Shown: positions 30,531 through 41,302, numbered from the stretch's first letter. The stretch: 64,000 nt of DNA from Marinomonas algarum (GCF_020532605.1 NZ_JAJATW010000012.1:1-64000), one strand, 5' to 3'. Numbers and translations: made by a program. The notes: generated from the sequence alone by a model not told the origin.

Positions 30531-31862
30531 TTAGCGCATTAGGCCATTTGGACCATAACCAGTCAGATTAGATTTCTTCATTAACGACTCATATTGCTGG
30601 CTCATCAAATGACTTTGTACTTGCGACATAAAGTCCATGACAACAACAACTACGATTAACATAGATGTACCGCCAAAGTAGAATGGAACATTCCACGCAA
30701 CAACAAAGAACTGAGGCATCAAAGACACAAGAGTGATGTACAAAGCACCAAACAATGTCAAACGAGTCATTACACCATCAATATATCGAGCGGTATGATC
30801 GCCTGGGCGAATACCCGGCAAAAACGCACCGGATTTTTTCAAATTATCTGCCACATCTTTAGGGTTGAACACTAGCGCTGTGTAGAAAAAGCAAAAGAAA
30901 ACAATTGCTATCGCAAATAACAGCACATAGAGCGGTTGCCCTGGAGCGAGAGCTAAAGAGATATTTTGCAGCCATTCCATACCCTCACCTTGACCAAACC
31001 ACTGTCCGATCGAAGCAGGGAACAAAAGGATACTTGAAGCAAAAATAGGAGGAATAACACCCGCCATGTTTACTTTAAGTGGCAAATGACTCTTTTGCGC
31101 GGCAAATACTTTTTTACCTTGCTGGCGTTTAGCATAATTGACTGTAATACGACGTTGACCACGTTCGATGAAAACAACGAATGCAATAGTCGCTATAGCC
31201 AAAACACCAATAAGCAGCAAAGCTAGGATATTGATATCACCTTGACGAGCCGATTCAAACGAACGACCTAAAGCAGAAGGCAGGCCAGCTACGATGCCCG
31301 CAAAGATAAGAATGGAAATACCATTACCAATACCTTTCTCAGTTACCTGCTCACCCAACCACATTAAAAAGACCGTACCAGCTACCAAGGTAACCACAGC
31401 AACAGCATAAAACTCTAAACCGCTGCTGAATGATATACCTTGACTCGCCAAGCCTACTGCCATACTGGCAGACTGAACAAGAGCAAGTAACACCGTACCG
31501 TAGCGAGTATATTGAGTAATCTTACGACGACCCGCCTCACCTTCTTTTTTAAGCTGCTCTAGCTGCGGACTCACAACGGTCAATAACTGCATAATAATAG
31601 AGGCAGAAATGTAGGGTAAAATCCCAAGCGCAAAAATACTCATGCGTTCGAGCGCGCCCCCTGAGAATACGTTGAATAAACTCAGAATTGTGCCTTCATT
31701 TTGATCAAACAACGCAGAAAGCCTGTCAGGGTTAATACCCGGAACAGGGATATGCGCACCGATTCGGTATACAATAATTGCCAGAAACACAAAACGGATG
31801 CGAGACCAAAGCTCGCTTAAACCGTTCTGCATACCAGCGGGTAGTGAGCCACGCTTTGCCAT
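30531..31862 (-). CDS. secY: preprotein translocase subunit SecY
   Basis: SecY is the channel of the Sec translocon in the inner membrane. The 443-residue protein has ten membrane helices. Family landmarks include [11 protein letters not shown] near 45, the plug and helix-2 region with [16 protein letters not shown] near 78, and YAKRQQGKK near 240 in the cytoplasmic loop that meets SecA and the ribosome. Its start ATG adjoins the rplO stop. The partner secE is at 57233 in this window; secG is not seen. Confidence 0.98.
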   Translation of the reverse strand: MAKRGSLPAGMQNGLSELWSRIRFVFLAIIVYRIGAHIPVPGINPDRLSALFDQNEGTILSLFNVFSGGALERMSIFALGILPYISASIIMQLLTVVSPQLEQLKKEGEAGRRKITQYTRYGTVLLALVQSASMAVGLASQGISFSSGLEFYAVAVVTLVAGTVFLMWLGEQVTEKGIGNGISILIFAGIVAGLPSALGRSFESARQGDINILALLLIGVLAIATIAFVVFIERGQRRITVNYAKRQQGKKVFAAQKSHLPLKVNMAGVIPPIFASSILLFPASIGQWFGQGEGMEWLQNISLALAPGQPLYVLLFAIAIVFFCFFYTALVFNPKDVADNLKKSGAFLPGIRPGDHTARYIDGVMTRLTLFGALYITLVSLMPQFFVVAWNVPFYFGGTSMLIVVVVVMDFMSQVQSHLMSQQYESLMKKSNLTGYGPNGLMR

Positions 31863-32297
31863 TTATTCCTCGACTTTTCCGCCAGCTGCTTCAATAGCGG
31901 CACGAGCACCTTTAGTCACTTTAAGACCACGAACCGTGACGGCTTTGTCGATTGAACCAGACAAAATCACACGAGCTGTCTTAATTTGATGACCAAGAAT
32001 GTCGGCGCCTTTAAGAGCAGCCAAATCTACAACTTCAGCATTTACAGCAGCAAGCTCGTTAAGACGAACTTCAGCAACATACTTTGCCTGACGTGAAGTA
32101 AAACCGAATTTTGGCAGACGTTTCTGCAAAGGCATTTGACCACCTTCAAAACCAGGTTTCACTGAGCCACCAGAGCGAGACTTAAGACCTTTATGGCCAC
32201 GTCCGCCGGTTTTGCCCAAGCCGCTACCAATGCCGCGACCAACACGTTTAGGAGCATGTTTGCTACCTTCGCCAGGACGAAGTGTATTTAAGAACAT
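31863..32297 (-). CDS. rplO: 50S ribosomal protein L15
   Basis: L15 is a late-assembling 23S-binding protein. The 144 residues carry the glycine- and basic-rich N-terminal extension ([21 protein letters not shown], shown in part) and the [15 protein letters not shown] block near 48-62. It lies directly before secY and 1 nt after rpmD in the spc operon. Confidence 0.97.
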   Translation of the reverse strand: MFLNTLRPGEGSKHAPKRVGRGIGSGLGKTGGRGHKGLKSRSGGSVKPGFEGGQMPLQKRLPKFGFTSRQAKYVAEVRLNELAAVNAEVVDLAALKGADILGHQIKTARVILSGSIDKAVTVRGLKVTKGARAAIEAAGGKVEE

Positions 32298-32298
32298 G

Positions 32299-32484
32299 TT
32301 ATTCTCCTATCACTTTAACCATATAATAAACTTTATTGACCATACCACGAACAGAAGGAGTATCTTCCAACTGACGAGTTTGACCAACTTTACGTAAACC
32401 CAAGCCTTTAACAGTTTCACGGTGCTTTGGAAGACGACCGATCGGGCTGCGGGTTAGTTGAACTGTGATGGTATTATTCGCCAT
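32299..32484 (-). CDS. rpmD: 50S ribosomal protein L30
   Basis: L30 is a small 23S-binding protein. The 61 residues include the family core [20 protein letters not shown] and end in VYYMVKV. It lies between rpsE (6 nt upstream) and rplO. Confidence 0.97.
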   Translation of the reverse strand: MANNTITVQLTRSPIGRLPKHRETVKGLGLRKVGQTRQLEDTPSVRGMVNKVYYMVKVIGE

Positions 32485-32490
32485 AACACA

Positions 32491-32991
32491 TTACCCCAAA
32501 ATTTGATCGACTGACTTACCGCGTTTCGCTGCGATTTGTTCAGGTGCTTTCATGTCCTGCAAACCTTTAATCGTAGCGCGAACTACGTTTACTGGGTTTG
32601 TAGATCCGTAACATTTCGCCAATACGTTGTGAACACCAGCGATTTCAAGAACCGCACGCATTGCACCACCGGCGATGATACCAGTACCTTGAGAGGCAGG
32701 CTGCATGTAAACTTTAGATGCACCGTGGTTTGCTTTAACAGGATACTGAAGCGTATCGCCATCAAGCTGTACGGACACCATGTTACGGCGAGCTTGTTCC
32801 ATTGCTTTTTGGATGGCCTGAGGCACTTCACGTGCTTTACCACGACCAAAGCCTACTTTACCATTTCCATCACCAACGACTGTCAAAGCTGTGAAAGAGA
32901 AGATACGACCACCCTTTACAACTTTAGCAACGCGGTTTACTTGAACTAGCTTCTCTTGGAGGTCGCTAGTTTGTTGATCATTAACTGCCAT
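32491..32991 (-). CDS. rpsE: 30S ribosomal protein S5
   Basis: S5 contributes to decoding accuracy near helix 34. The double-stranded-RNA-like N-terminal domain covers about 10-75 ([18 protein letters not shown]), and the [16 protein letters not shown] block is intact. The 166-residue length matches E. coli. It sits between rplR and rpmD in the spc operon. Confidence 0.97.
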   Translation of the reverse strand: MAVNDQQTSDLQEKLVQVNRVAKVVKGGRIFSFTALTVVGDGNGKVGFGRGKAREVPQAIQKAMEQARRNMVSVQLDGDTLQYPVKANHGASKVYMQPASQGTGIIAGGAMRAVLEIAGVHNVLAKCYGSTNPVNVVRATIKGLQDMKAPEQIAAKRGKSVDQILG

Positions 32992-33001
32992 TTGCTACCC
33001 C

Positions 33002-33352
33002 TTAAAACTCTAGACCGGCTTCACGCGCCGCGTCAGCAAGTACTTGAACGCGACCATGATATTTGAAGCCAGAACGATCAAAAGCGACCGAAGTGACACC
33101 TGCTTCTTTAGCACGAGTAGCAATCAAAGTACCAACTTCTTTAGCTGCCGCTTTGTTACCAGTCGCTGTAGCACGTAGAGCTTCTTCAAGAGTAGAAGCA
33201 CTAGCAAGTACTTTACTACCACAAGGAGAAATCACTTGAGCATACATATGGCGTGGTGTGCGATGTACAGTAAGACGATTCGCACCTAATTCACGAATAT
33301 GCAAGCGAGCACGACGTGCGCGACGAATTCGAGATTGTTTTTTAGTGTTCAT
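33002..33352 (-). CDS. rplR: 50S ribosomal protein L18
   Basis: L18 binds 5S rRNA together with L5 and L25. The 116 residues start with an arginine-rich tail ([18 protein letters not shown]) and contain the core [13 protein letters not shown] and [20 protein letters not shown]. It lies between rplF (10 nt) and rpsE (10 nt). Confidence 0.97.
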   Translation of the reverse strand: MNTKKQSRIRRARRARLHIRELGANRLTVHRTPRHMYAQVISPCGSKVLASASTLEEALRATATGNKAAAKEVGTLIATRAKEAGVTSVAFDRSGFKYHGRVQVLADAAREAGLEF

Positions 33353-33362
33353 GAATGCTTAC

Positions 33363-33896
33363 CTACTTCTTCTTAGCTTCTTTACGACGAATGACTTCAT
33401 CAGAATAGCGAACACCTTTACCTTTATAAGGCTCTGGTGGACGGAAACCGCGAACTTCTGCAGCGACTTGACCAACGGCTTGTTTATCAACACCTCTGAT
33501 CACGACTTCTGTTTGAGAAGCACATTCAGCTGTGATGCCTTCAGGTAGTTCGTAATCTACTGGATGAGAAAAACCCAGAGATAGGTTCAGTACGTTGCCT
33601 TTAAGCGCAGCACGATAACCAACACCTTGAAGAAGCAATCGCTTCTCAAAACCTTGACTAACACCAACAACCATGTTGTTAACCAAAGCACGAGTAGTAC
33701 CAGCTAAGGCACGGCTTTGTTTTGCACCATCGCGCGCAGCGAAAGTGATTACATTATCTTCTTTAGACACAACAACGCTTGTGTGAACATTAAACTCTAA
33801 TGAACCTTTGCCGCCTTTAACAACAACATTTTGGCCATTAAGAGTTAAATCTACACCACTAGGAAGCGTCACGGGACTATTAGCAACTCGAGACAT
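33363..33896 (-). CDS. rplF: 50S ribosomal protein L6
   Basis: L6 lies near the factor-binding site. Two repeated RNA-binding domains fill the 177 residues. The C-terminal signature [20 protein letters not shown] is near 150-169. It lies 8 nt after rpsH and 10 nt before rplR. Confidence 0.97.
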   Translation of the reverse strand: MSRVANSPVTLPSGVDLTLNGQNVVVKGGKGSLEFNVHTSVVVSKEDNVITFAARDGAKQSRALAGTTRALVNNMVVGVSQGFEKRLLLQGVGYRAALKGNVLNLSLGFSHPVDYELPEGITAECASQTEVVIRGVDKQAVGQVAAEVRGFRPPEPYKGKGVRYSDEVIRRKEAKKK

Positions 33897-33904
33897 ACTA
33901 ACTC

Positions 33905-34297
33905 CTAGAATACAGTGCAGATTACTTCGCCACCAATACCAGCAGCGCGAGCTGCACGGTCTGTCATTACACCTTTAGAGGTAGAAATGATTGCAACACC
34001 AAGACCAGCTTCCACTTTAGGTAGAGCAGCTGTGCCTTTGTATTGACGCAAACTTGGGCGAGATGCGCGTTTAATTTGTTCAATAACCGGCTTACCTTCG
34101 TAGTATTTCAACTCGATTGTAAGTGTCGGCTTCACTGCTTCATCTACGGAAAAGTCACCAACGTAACCTTCTTCGCGTAGTACAGCAGCAATTGATGACT
34201 TCATTTTTGATGAAGGCATGCTCACAGAAGTCTTTGAAGCCATCTGTGCATTACGAATACGCGTAAACATATCCGCAAGGGTATCTTGCATACTCAT
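33905..34297 (-). CDS. rpsH: 30S ribosomal protein S8
   Basis: S8 binds the central 16S domain and, in E. coli, represses the spc operon through a site near rplE. The 130 residues begin [20 protein letters not shown] and end with [21 protein letters not shown]. Unlike most relatives, it is set off from rpsN by a 129-nt spacer holding a promoter-like sequence and a hairpin. Regulation of the downstream half of the spc operon may therefore begin here. Confidence 0.97.
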   Translation of the reverse strand: MSMQDTLADMFTRIRNAQMASKTSVSMPSSKMKSSIAAVLREEGYVGDFSVDEAVKPTLTIELKYYEGKPVIEQIKRASRPSLRQYKGTAALPKVEAGLGVAIISTSKGVMTDRAARAAGIGGEVICTVF

Positions 34298-34346
34298 TTA
34301 AGAGCTCCTAATTTAAAAACCATTGTGCAGCAAATAGAGCTCGCGC

Positions 34347-34375
34347 ATAGTACACAGCAGCGAGCAGAATGTCCA
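34347..34375 (-). promoter_or_regulatory. candidate internal spc promoter before rpsH, with hairpin
   Basis: TGGACA (34370-34375) and TACTAT (34347-34352) are spaced by 17 nt and followed by GCGCGAGC. The inverted repeat GCTCGC/GCGAGC (34339-34344 and 34360-34365) overlaps the start region. Both lie in the 129-nt rpsN-rpsH spacer. Confidence 0.45.
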
Positions 34376-34426
34376 GTATTTAGACAATCCACTCACTGCA
34401 ATGTATTATGATAGCGCTCTACTTGC

Positions 34427-34732
34427 TTACCAACTAGCTTTCTTCAAGCCTGGCACATCACCACGCATCGCTGCTTCACGCAACTTGATACGAGACAGAC
34501 CGAAGCGACGGTATACACCGTGCGGACGACCTGTTACTTGGCAACGATTACGCTGGCGAGAAGAAGATGAATCGCGTGGAAGTGCTTGCAATTTAAGCGT
34601 TGCTTCCCACTTTTCATCGTCCGATGCATTAACGTCACTAATGATCGCCTTTAGAGCCGCACGCTTCTCAGCGAACTTAGCTACTAATTTGGTACGTTTT
34701 GCTTCGCGCTGAATCATTGAAATTTTAGCCAT
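34427..34732 (-). CDS. rpsN: 30S ribosomal protein S14 (zinc-free form)
   Basis: S14 assembles late into the 30S head. The 101-residue length and the absence of the CxxC pairs mark the long zinc-independent type. The C-terminal [20 protein letters not shown] block is intact. It lies 12 nt after rplE and far (129 nt) from rpsH. Confidence 0.97.
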   Translation of the reverse strand: MAKISMIQREAKRTKLVAKFAEKRAALKAIISDVNASDDEKWEATLKLQALPRDSSSSRQRNRCQVTGRPHGVYRRFGLSRIKLREAAMRGDVPGLKKASW

Positions 34733-34744
34733 GATTCCTACCTC

Positions 34745-35284
34745 TTATTTCTTGAAAGGGAAACTAAAGGCGGCTAACAAAGCACGACCTTCTTCATCGG
34801 TACGAGCAGTCGTTGTGATGGTAATATCCATACCACGTACACGATCTACTTTATCGTAATCGATCTCAGGGAAGATGATCTGCTCTTTAACACCCATACT
34901 GTAGTTACCACGACCGTCGAAAGACTTAGGATTAAGTCCACGGAAGTCACGGATACGTGGAATTGCAACATCAACCAAACGGTCAAAGAAATCCCACATA
35001 CGCTCACCACGTAGAGTCACTTTACAACCGATCGGGTAACCGTCACGGATTTTAAAGCCTGCTACTGATTTACGCGCCTTAGTTACTACAACTTTTTGGC
35101 CGCTAAGTGCTTCTAGATCATTTACCGCATGCTCAAGAAGTTTCTTGTCTGCGATAGCTTCACCAACACCCATATTTAATGTGATTTTAGTGATTTTAGG
35201 CACTTCCATCACGTTCTTGTAGCTAAACTCTTCAGTAAGAGCTGCTACAACTGTATCTTTATAAACTTGCTTAAGTCTCGCCAT
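34745..35284 (-). CDS. rplE: 50S ribosomal protein L5
   Basis: L5 binds 5S rRNA and contacts the P-site tRNA. The 179 residues include [17 protein letters not shown] near 27-43 and the C-terminal [18 protein letters not shown]. It follows rplX by 17 nt. In E. coli the S8 repressor site overlaps the start of this gene; I did not find a clear equivalent by eye. Confidence 0.97.
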   Translation of the reverse strand: MARLKQVYKDTVVAALTEEFSYKNVMEVPKITKITLNMGVGEAIADKKLLEHAVNDLEALSGQKVVVTKARKSVAGFKIRDGYPIGCKVTLRGERMWDFFDRLVDVAIPRIRDFRGLNPKSFDGRGNYSMGVKEQIIFPEIDYDKVDRVRGMDITITTTARTDEEGRALLAAFSFPFKK

Positions 35285-35301
35285 GGCTATAATTCTCGCT
35301 C

Positions 35302-35619
35302 TTAGGCGTCGATCGCTTCACTATTTGATTTGAAGATACGTACTTTTGTACCGTCTTCATTCAATTTAAAGCCGACGCGATCCGCTTTACCCGTAGCATT
35401 GTTAAAAATGGCTACATTAGAAACCTGGATAGGTGCTTCTTGTTCAACGATGCCACCAGTTGAACCCTTCATAGGGTTTGGCTTCTCGTGTTTCTTAACA
35501 GTATTAATGCCAGAAACTAGAACTCGGTTTTCGTCTACTACCTTAACAACTTTACCACGTTTGCCTTTGTCTTTACCGGCAATTACGATAACTTCGTCGT
35601 CACGTTTGATTTTGCGCAT
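35302..35619 (-). CDS. rplX: 50S ribosomal protein L24
   Basis: L24 starts 50S assembly. The KOW motif is at the N-terminus ([19 protein letters not shown], residues 7-25), and [20 protein letters not shown] follows near 41. The 105-residue length is normal. It lies between rplN (17 nt) and rplE. Confidence 0.97.
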   Translation of the reverse strand: MRKIKRDDEVIVIAGKDKGKRGKVVKVVDENRVLVSGINTVKKHEKPNPMKGSTGGIVEQEAPIQVSNVAIFNNATGKADRVGFKLNEDGTKVRIFKSNSEAIDA

Positions 35620-35636
35620 AATGTCCCCTCTCCCTC

Positions 35637-36005
35637 TTACAGCACTTCAGGTGCAAGAGAAACAATTTTCATGAACTGCTCATTTCGCAATTCACGTGTT
35701 ACAGGGCCAAAGATACGAGTACCAATAGGCTGTCCTGAAGCATTCAATAGAACCGCTGAGTTTACATCAAAACGGATTACTGAACCATCGGAACGACGAA
35801 CACCTTTCTTAGTTCTAACGACAACAGCGTTTAGAACCTGCCCTTTTTTAACACGACCACGAGGGATCGCTTCTTTCACTGTGACTTTAATAATGTCACC
35901 GATAGCAGCATAACGACGATGTGAGCCACCCAGTACTTTAATACACTGAACACGCTTTGCGCCGCTGTTATCTGCAACATCAAGCATCGATTCTGTTTGA
36001 ATCAT
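35637..36005 (-). CDS. rplN: 50S ribosomal protein L14
   Basis: L14 forms intersubunit bridges at the 50S interface. The 122 residues carry the signature [20 protein letters not shown] (14-33) and [13 protein letters not shown] near the end. It begins the spc section, 51 nt after rpsQ. I see no clear promoter in that gap, so S10 and spc may be read as one transcript. Confidence 0.97.
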   Translation of the reverse strand: MIQTESMLDVADNSGAKRVQCIKVLGGSHRRYAAIGDIIKVTVKEAIPRGRVKKGQVLNAVVVRTKKGVRRSDGSVIRFDVNSAVLLNASGQPIGTRIFGPVTRELRNEQFMKIVSLAPEVL

Positions 36006-36056
36006 TACTGCTCTCCAATCAAATTAGATAACAAGTCTCACGAAGGAAGGAGCAGC

Positions 36057-36317
36057 TTATACAGCTGCTGCTTTCTCAACAACTTGAACGAGATTCCAAG
36101 TCTTAGACTTAGAGTAAGGACGAGTTTCCACGACCTTAACGGTATCACCGATCTGGCATTCGTTGTTTTCATCATGAGCGTGTAGTTTAGTCGAACGACG
36201 TACAAACTTACCGTATAAAGGGTGTTTCTCTGTACGCTCAACTAGCACTGTAATGGTTTTATCCATCTTATCGCTTACTACTTTACCAGTAGCCATACGC
36301 GCTTTTGTTTCTGCCAT
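36057..36317 (-). CDS. rpsQ: 30S ribosomal protein S17
   Basis: S17 is a primary 16S-binding OB-fold protein. I start at the ATG at 36317 ([17 protein letters not shown]), one base after the rpmC stop, giving 86 residues. An in-frame ATG seven codons earlier lies inside rpmC and has no homologous N-terminus. [20 protein letters not shown] is the family core. Confidence 0.95.
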   Translation of the reverse strand: MAETKARMATGKVVSDKMDKTITVLVERTEKHPLYGKFVRRSTKLHAHDENNECQIGDTVKVVETRPYSKSKTWNLVQVVEKAAAV

Positions 36318-36318
36318 C

Positions 36319-36510
36319 TTAGTTACCTGCCTTATCATTTAGCACGGTTTTAACACGTGCGATATTGCGGCGAACCTGCGAGAGCAAATGAGTTTGCGCT
36401 AATTGACCTGTCGCCTTCTGCATACGCAAAGTAAATTGCTCGCGAAGTAATTCGACTAGGGTCGCTTGTAGCTCAGCTACAGACTTTTCTTGCAGTTCTT
36501 TTGCTTTCAT
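36319..36510 (-). CDS. rpmC: 50S ribosomal protein L29
   Basis: L29 lies at the exit tunnel and helps bind the signal recognition particle and trigger factor. The 63 residues form the expected two-helix protein ([18 protein letters not shown] at the start, [16 protein letters not shown] at the end). It directly abuts rplP and rpsQ. Confidence 0.97.
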   Translation of the reverse strand: MKAKELQEKSVAELQATLVELLREQFTLRMQKATGQLAQTHLLSQVRRNIARVKTVLNDKAGN

Positions 36511-36924
36511 CTACATCACCGTACGCGTTACGAAAGTTGTGGACAGAGGAAGCTTAGCAGCAGCCAACGCGAACGCCTCGCGAGCTAGCTGTTCTGAAAC
36601 GCCCTCAACTTCATAAAGCATTTTTCCAGGTTGAATCTGAGCAACCCAGTATTCTACGCTACCCTTACCTTTACCCTGACGCACTTCTAGAGGCTTCTGA
36701 GTAATCGGCTTATCAGGGAACACACGAATCCAAATTTTACCACCACGCTTGATGTGACGAGTCATTGCACGACGCGCCGCTTCAATTTGACGAGCAGTAA
36801 GACGACCACGTTCTGTGGACTTCAATCCGAATTCACCAAAGCTGACTTGGTTCCCGCGAAGTGCTAGACCGCGGTTACGGCCTTTCTGCATCTTGCGGAA
36901 CTTAGTACGTTTCGGTTGTAACAT
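36511..36924 (-). CDS. rplP: 50S ribosomal protein L16
   Basis: L16 shapes the A site near the peptidyl-transferase centre. The 137 residues begin [19 protein letters not shown] and contain [17 protein letters not shown] near 61-77. R82, the arginine hydroxylated in E. coli L16, corresponds to the [16 protein letters not shown] segment. It lies between rpsC (10 nt) and rpmC. Confidence 0.97.
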   Translation of the reverse strand: MLQPKRTKFRKMQKGRNRGLALRGNQVSFGEFGLKSTERGRLTARQIEAARRAMTRHIKRGGKIWIRVFPDKPITQKPLEVRQGKGKGSVEYWVAQIQPGKMLYEVEGVSEQLAREAFALAAAKLPLSTTFVTRTVM

Positions 36925-36934
36925 GACTTACCCC

Positions 36935-37615
36935 CTACTTAGACTTCTTCTTTTGTGCGCCTTTATCAGCACGCACTTGTTCAATACCGCCCAAGATCTC
37001 GCCTTTGAAGACCCAAACTTTAACACCAATGATGCCGTAAGTTGTGGATGCTTCATAAGTAGAGTAGTCAATGTCAGCGCGTAGAGTGTGTAGAGGTACA
37101 CGACCTTCACGGTACCACTCAGCACGTGCAATTTCAGCACCGCCTAAACGACCACTAACCTGAACCTTGATACCTTTCGCGCCTGCACGCATGGCATTTT
37201 GTACCGCACGCTTCATAGCACGACGGAACATAACACGACGCTCAAGTTGGCTCGCAATATTTTGCGCAACCAATTTCGCATCCATTTCAGGCTTACGAAT
37301 TTCTTCGATGTTGATGTGAACTGGAACGCCCATCATTTCAGAAACGGCATTACGTAGTTTCTCAACATCTTCGCCTTTCTTACCGATCACAATGCCTGGA
37401 CGGGCAGTGTGAATTGTAATGCGAGCAGTTTGAGCAGGACGCTGAATCTCAATACGAGAAACAGATGCCTGAACCAATTTTTTCTCCAAGAACGCACGAA
37501 CCTGAAGATCGTTTAACAATAGCTTAGAGTAGTTTTGATTGTTCGCATACCAAGTAGAAGTATGATCTTTAACTATCCCTAGGCGTATACCAGTTGGATG
37601 AACCTTCTGACCCAT
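36935..37615 (-). CDS. rpsC: 30S ribosomal protein S3
   Basis: S3 forms the mRNA entry region and its helicase-like collar. The 226 residues contain a KH domain with [17 protein letters not shown] near 70-86 and the C-terminal [22 protein letters not shown] segment near 190-205. The C-terminal tail is lysine rich. It follows rplV by 14 nt. Confidence 0.97.
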   Translation of the reverse strand: MGQKVHPTGIRLGIVKDHTSTWYANNQNYSKLLLNDLQVRAFLEKKLVQASVSRIEIQRPAQTARITIHTARPGIVIGKKGEDVEKLRNAVSEMMGVPVHINIEEIRKPEMDAKLVAQNIASQLERRVMFRRAMKRAVQNAMRAGAKGIKVQVSGRLGGAEIARAEWYREGRVPLHTLRADIDYSTYEASTTYGIIGVKVWVFKGEILGGIEQVRADKGAQKKKSK

Positions 37616-37629
37616 TGGGTTTCTCCTAA

Positions 37630-37962
37630 TTAGTCAGCGACTTTAACTGTGATATGACAACCGCGTTTTAGAATACGGTCAGCACGGCCTTTGGCACGTG
37701 GCATGATACGCTTTAGAGTCATAGCCTCATCAACGTATGCCGTAGAAACACGCAAGTCATCTACATCAGCACCTTCGTTATGCTCAGCGTTAGCTATCGC
37801 AGACTCCAGTACTTTCTTGACAATTACTGCCGCCTTTTTAGGACTGAACGTTAAAATGTTCAGTGCTTCGCTAACAGATTTGCCGCGGATTTGATCTACA
37901 ACCAAACGGGCCTTCTGCGCTGAGAGGCGAGCACCCTTCAATGAAGCGCTTACTTCACTCAT
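37630..37962 (-). CDS. rplV: 50S ribosomal protein L22
   Basis: L22 lines the exit tunnel with an extended loop. The 110-residue protein contains [18 protein letters not shown] (12-29) and the loop and end [23 protein letters not shown]. It lies between rpsS (14 nt) and rpsC (14 nt). No macrolide-type deletion is seen in the loop. Confidence 0.97.
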   Translation of the reverse strand: MSEVSASLKGARLSAQKARLVVDQIRGKSVSEALNILTFSPKKAAVIVKKVLESAIANAEHNEGADVDDLRVSTAYVDEAMTLKRIMPRAKGRADRILKRGCHITVKVAD

Positions 37963-37976
37963 GTTAATACCCCTTA

Positions 37977-38252
37977 TTACCGTTTGGCTTTCTTGTCCGC
38001 AGCATGACCACGATATGTACGGGTCGGAGCGAACTCACCCAATTTATGACCGACCATGTCTTCAGTTACAAGAACTGGAACATGCTGGCGACCATTATGG
38101 ACAGCGATAGTCAACCCTACAAAATCAGGGAAGATAGTAGAACGGCGCGACCAAGTTTTAATTGGACGGCGTTCGTTTTTCTCTACCGCAGCCTCTACCT
38201 TTTTCAACAAATGAAGGTCGATAAAAGGACCTTTTTTTAGTGAACGTGGCAC
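37977..38252 (-). CDS. rpsS: 30S ribosomal protein S19
   Basis: S19 sits in the 30S head with S13. The 91 residues begin [19 protein letters not shown] and carry [21 protein letters not shown] at 68-88. It lies between rplB (15 nt) and rplV. Confidence 0.97.
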   Translation of the reverse strand: MPRSLKKGPFIDLHLLKKVEAAVEKNERRPIKTWSRRSTIFPDFVGLTIAVHNGRQHVPVLVTEDMVGHKLGEFAPTRTYRGHAADKKAKR

Positions 38253-38267
38253 AGTCGTTTCCTCTTA

Positions 38268-39092
38268 TTACTTAGTACGGCGACGTACAATAAGTTTATC
38301 AGTACGCTTGTTACTGCGCGTTTTGTAACCTTTAGTAGGCACACCCCATGGCGTAACTGGGTGACGACCACCTTTGCTACGACCTTCACCACCACCGTGT
38401 GGGTGATCAACTGGGTTCATCGCCGCACCGCGAACGGTAGGACGAACACCACGCCAACGCGTAGCACCAGCTTTACCAAGCACCTTCAAGCTATGCTCAG
38501 AGTTTGATACTTCACCCAAAGTAGCACGACATTCAGTCAATACTTTACGCATTTCACCTGAACGTAGACGAAGTGTCACATAACGACCTTCACGAGCTAC
38601 TAACTGAGCTGATGCACCAGCAGAACGTGCAACTTGTGCACCTTTACCAGGCTTAAGCTCAATACAGTGTACAGTACTACCAACCGGAATATTTTGCAGA
38701 GGCAAAGTATTACCCGCTTTGATAGGCGCATCTGCACCACTAAAGACAACATTGCCAGCTGCCATACCTTTGGAAGCGATAATGTAACGACGCTCACCAT
38801 CAGCATACATAATTAATGCAATATTTGCAGAACGGTTTGGATCATACTCCAAACGCTCAACTACCGCAGGAATCCCATCTTTATTACGACGAAAATCAAC
38901 CATACGATAATGCTGCTTATGACCACCACCTACGTGACGCGTAGTGATGCGTCCGTTATTGTTACGTCCACCTGATTTGCTTTTTTTATCTAGCAAAGGA
39001 GCATATGGCGCGCCTTTGTGCAAATCGTTGTTAGTAACTTTAACAACGTGACGACGGCCTGCAGACGTTGGCTTACTTTTTACAACAGCCAT
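38268..39092 (-). CDS. rplB: 50S ribosomal protein L2
   Basis: L2 is required for subunit joining and peptidyl-transferase activity. The 274 residues include [20 protein letters not shown] near 40-60 and the C-terminal [20 protein letters not shown] block with the conserved histidine region near 225-244. It lies between rplW (14 nt) and rpsS. Confidence 0.97.
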   Translation of the reverse strand: MAVVKSKPTSAGRRHVVKVTNNDLHKGAPYAPLLDKKSKSGGRNNNGRITTRHVGGGHKQHYRMVDFRRNKDGIPAVVERLEYDPNRSANIALIMYADGERRYIIASKGMAAGNVVFSGADAPIKAGNTLPLQNIPVGSTVHCIELKPGKGAQVARSAGASAQLVAREGRYVTLRLRSGEMRKVLTECRATLGEVSNSEHSLKVLGKAGATRWRGVRPTVRGAAMNPVDHPHGGGEGRSKGGRHPVTPWGVPTKGYKTRSNKRTDKLIVRRRTK

Positions 39093-39106
39093 TGACCTAT
39101 CTCCCC

Positions 39107-39403
39107 TTATTCAGCGACCATGAAATCAATGTCTTGGCCTTCTGCCAAACGTACGTACGCTTTTTTAACGTCTTTACGTTTGCCTAGACCACGAACTGTG
39201 CGCTTCGTTTTACCTTTATGGTTCAACGTGCGAACAGACTCAACTTTGACTTCAAACAGCGCTTCGATAGCTTGTTTGATTTCAGGTTTTGTTGCATCAC
39301 CTGTTACGCGAAAAACATATTGACCGTTGCCTTCAGCTACGATCGTTGCTTTTTCGGAAATATGTGGGCCTAACAAAACTTTATAAATGCGTTCGCCGAT
39401 CAT
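39107..39403 (-). CDS. rplW: 50S ribosomal protein L23
   Basis: L23 is the docking site for trigger factor and SRP at the tunnel exit. The 98 residues show [17 protein letters not shown] at the start, and the conserved docking glutamate lies in this N-terminal stretch. The [20 protein letters not shown] block follows at 58-77. The ATG overlaps the rplD stop by 4 nt. Confidence 0.97.
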   Translation of the reverse strand: MIGERIYKVLLGPHISEKATIVAEGNGQYVFRVTGDATKPEIKQAIEALFEVKVESVRTLNHKGKTKRTVRGLGKRKDVKKAYVRLAEGQDIDFMVAE

Positions 39404-40005
39404 GCTAGTGCCTCCTCAACTTGTTTCAGAGCACCAACTGTCACCAACACTTTGTCGTAAGCAATCAAGCTAACAGGATCAATAGACGCCGCATCACGAA
39501 CATCTACGTTAGGAATATTGCGAGCCGCTAGGAAAAGATTATCATCTAAGTCATTAGAAATAATCAAAGCGTTCTCAATATTCAAATCTGCCATTTTTGC
39601 TATGAAGAGCTTAGTTTTTGGAGCTTCCAATTTAAGTTCTTCAACCACAACAAGACGGTCTTTACGTACAAGTTCAGACCAGATGGTGCGCATTGCTGCA
39701 CGGTACATCTTCTTGTTCACTTTCTGAGAGTGATCTTGTGGTTTCGCAGCGAAAGTAACACCACCTGAGCGCCATAGAGGGCTACGGATAGTACCTGCGC
39801 GTGCACGACCAGAACCTTTTTGTTTCCAAGGTTTGCGTCCACCACCTGCTACTTCAGAGCGAGTTTTTTGAGCGCGTGAGCCTTGACGAGCGCCAGCCAA
39901 GTAAGATGTAACTACTTGGTGAACTAGAGCTTCGTTATACTCACGAGCAAAGGCTACGTCAGAAACTTCAACTGTTCCTTCTGTGCCTGTTAGATTCAAG
40001 TTCAT
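39400..40005 (-). CDS. rplD: 50S ribosomal protein L4
   Basis: L4 lines the exit tunnel and is the S10 operon repressor in E. coli. The 201 residues include [20 protein letters not shown] (42-61) and [19 protein letters not shown], the tunnel-loop region. It is coupled to rplW by an ATGA overlap and follows rplC by 12 nt. The leader upstream of rpsJ appears too short to hold the E. coli-type L4 target. Confidence 0.97.
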   Translation of the reverse strand: MNLNLTGTEGTVEVSDVAFAREYNEALVHQVVTSYLAGARQGSRAQKTRSEVAGGGRKPWKQKGSGRARAGTIRSPLWRSGGVTFAAKPQDHSQKVNKKMYRAAMRTIWSELVRKDRLVVVEELKLEAPKTKLFIAKMADLNIENALIISNDLDDNLFLAARNIPNVDVRDAASIDPVSLIAYDKVLVTVGALKQVEEALA

Positions 40006-40017
40006 TGTCTACCCCTC

Positions 40018-40656
40018 TTAGCGAGCTTTAACAGCTGATTGAAGAATAACATCACCATTCACTGCACCAGGTACGGCACCTTTCACTAGGATAAGGTTAC
40101 GTTCTGTGTCTACACGAACCACTTCTAGTGATTGTGTAGTGACTTGTGCAGCACCCATATGGCCAGCCATCTTCTTGCCTTTCCAAACACGACCAGGTGT
40201 TTGACATTGACCGATGGAACCAGGTGCACGGTGAGACAACGAGTTACCATGTGTAGCGTCTTGCATACTGAAATTATGACGCTTAATGGCACCTTGAAAC
40301 CCTTTACCCTTTGATTGACCTGTTACGTCAACAACTTGGATAGTTTCGAAATCAGCAACAGTTAGCTCATCACCAACATTGATTTCTTTTTCGTCACCCG
40401 CCAGGCGGAACTCCCACAAACCACGACCTGCTTCAACGTTTGCTTTTGCGTAATGTCCTGCAGCAGCTTTGTTTACACGGCTCGAACGGCGAGAACCTAC
40501 AGTAACCTGAATAGCTTGATAGCCATCAGTTTCTGCTGTTTTCACCTGAGTAACGCGGTTCGGTTCAACCTCGATGACGGTTACTGGCACGGATACACCT
40601 TCTTCATTAAAGATACGTGTCATTCCGGCTTTGCGTCCGACTAATTGAATAGTCAT
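40018..40656 (-). CDS. rplC: 50S ribosomal protein L3
   Basis: L3 reaches the peptidyl-transferase centre by a long loop. The 212 residues contain [19 protein letters not shown] near 116-134 and the [21 protein letters not shown] loop near 146-166 (in part). The methylated glutamine of the GQ motif is retained. It is separated from rpsJ by an unusually long 128-nt spacer. Confidence 0.97.
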   Translation of the reverse strand: MTIQLVGRKAGMTRIFNEEGVSVPVTVIEVEPNRVTQVKTAETDGYQAIQVTVGSRRSSRVNKAAAGHYAKANVEAGRGLWEFRLAGDEKEINVGDELTVADFETIQVVDVTGQSKGKGFQGAIKRHNFSMQDATHGNSLSHRAPGSIGQCQTPGRVWKGKKMAGHMGAAQVTTQSLEVVRVDTERNLILVKGAVPGAVNGDVILQSAVKAR

Positions 40657-40784
40657 TTTTTACCTCATTTGCCAGTTGTGTATGGGGCTATCACCCGCTA
40701 CGGCTGACCATTCCAGATCATTCCACTATTGTGCATAAGCCGACTGATAACCAGCCGGTTCTCGCACCCCAATACTTTGAGTGA
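40657..40784 (-). other. long structured spacer between rpsJ and rplC
   Basis: This 128-nt gap is several times longer than the usual rpsJ-rplC spacing. It holds a hairpin with arms CCG.CTG and CAG.CGG (40740-40758, one mismatch) and a smaller GGG/CCC hairpin (40685-40696). There is no open reading frame of note and only a weak promoter-like sequence. GAGG precedes the rplC ATG. Confidence 0.5.
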
Positions 40785-41096
40785 TTAACCCAAAGAAATT
40801 TGTACTTCCACGCCTGCCGCAAGGTCTAGCTTCATCAAAGCATCAACTGTTTTTTCAGTTGGCTCAACGATGTCTAGAACACGTTTATGCGTACGGATTT
40901 CATATTGGTCACGCGCATCTTTGTTTACGTGTGGAGAAATCAATACTGTATAACGTTCTTTGCGAGTAGGAAGTGGAATCGGTCCACGTACTTGCGCACC
41001 TGTGCGTTTCGCTGTGTCCACAATCTCTTGTGTTGAAGCATCGATCAGACGATGATCAAACGCTTTCAAACGAATACGGATTTTTTGGCTTTGCAT
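40785..41096 (-). CDS. rpsJ: 30S ribosomal protein S10 / NusE
   Basis: S10 is a 30S head protein and, as NusE, a transcription antitermination factor that also binds NusG. I start at the ATG at 41096 ([19 protein letters not shown]), giving the standard 103 residues with GGAG upstream; an in-frame start six codons earlier overlaps that site. The core [27 protein letters not shown] is intact (shown here only by position, about residues 39-65). It is the first gene of the S10 operon, with a near-consensus promoter. Confidence 0.96.
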   Translation of the reverse strand: MQSQKIRIRLKAFDHRLIDASTQEIVDTAKRTGAQVRGPIPLPTRKERYTVLISPHVNKDARDQYEIRTHKRVLDIVEPTEKTVDALMKLDLAAGVEVQISLG

Positions 41097-41172
41097 TTCC
41101 AACTCCAAATACAATGTTTTAATGGCTTAACTGTACATTTATTAAACCACTATCCTTTTTTAAGGACGGCGA

Positions 41173-41201
41173 ATATTAGCCATTCGAAAACTGGTTGTCA
41201 A
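41173..41201 (-). promoter_or_regulatory. S10 operon promoter
   Basis: TTGACA (41196-41201) and TAATAT (41173-41178) are spaced by exactly 17 nt, one of the best promoters in the window, followed by TCGCCGTCC. The leader to rpsJ is only about 70 nt, with one small hairpin (TCCTT/AAGGA). Confidence 0.8.
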
Positions 41202-41241
41202 GTAACCAATTCCAGAACAAACAAAATAAGCCACAAATATA

Positions 41242-41272
41242 AAAAGGCCACTCGGAGTGCGAGTGGCCTTTT
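41242..41272 (-). terminator. rho-independent terminator of the str operon (after tuf)
   Basis: Arms GGCCACTCG and CGAGTGGCC close a 5-nt loop, flanked by A and T runs that make it work on both strands. It lies 31 nt after the tuf stop and separates str from the S10 promoter. Confidence 0.9.
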
Positions 41273-41302
41273 CGACATCAAATAGAATAAGTTAACTACT
41301 TA

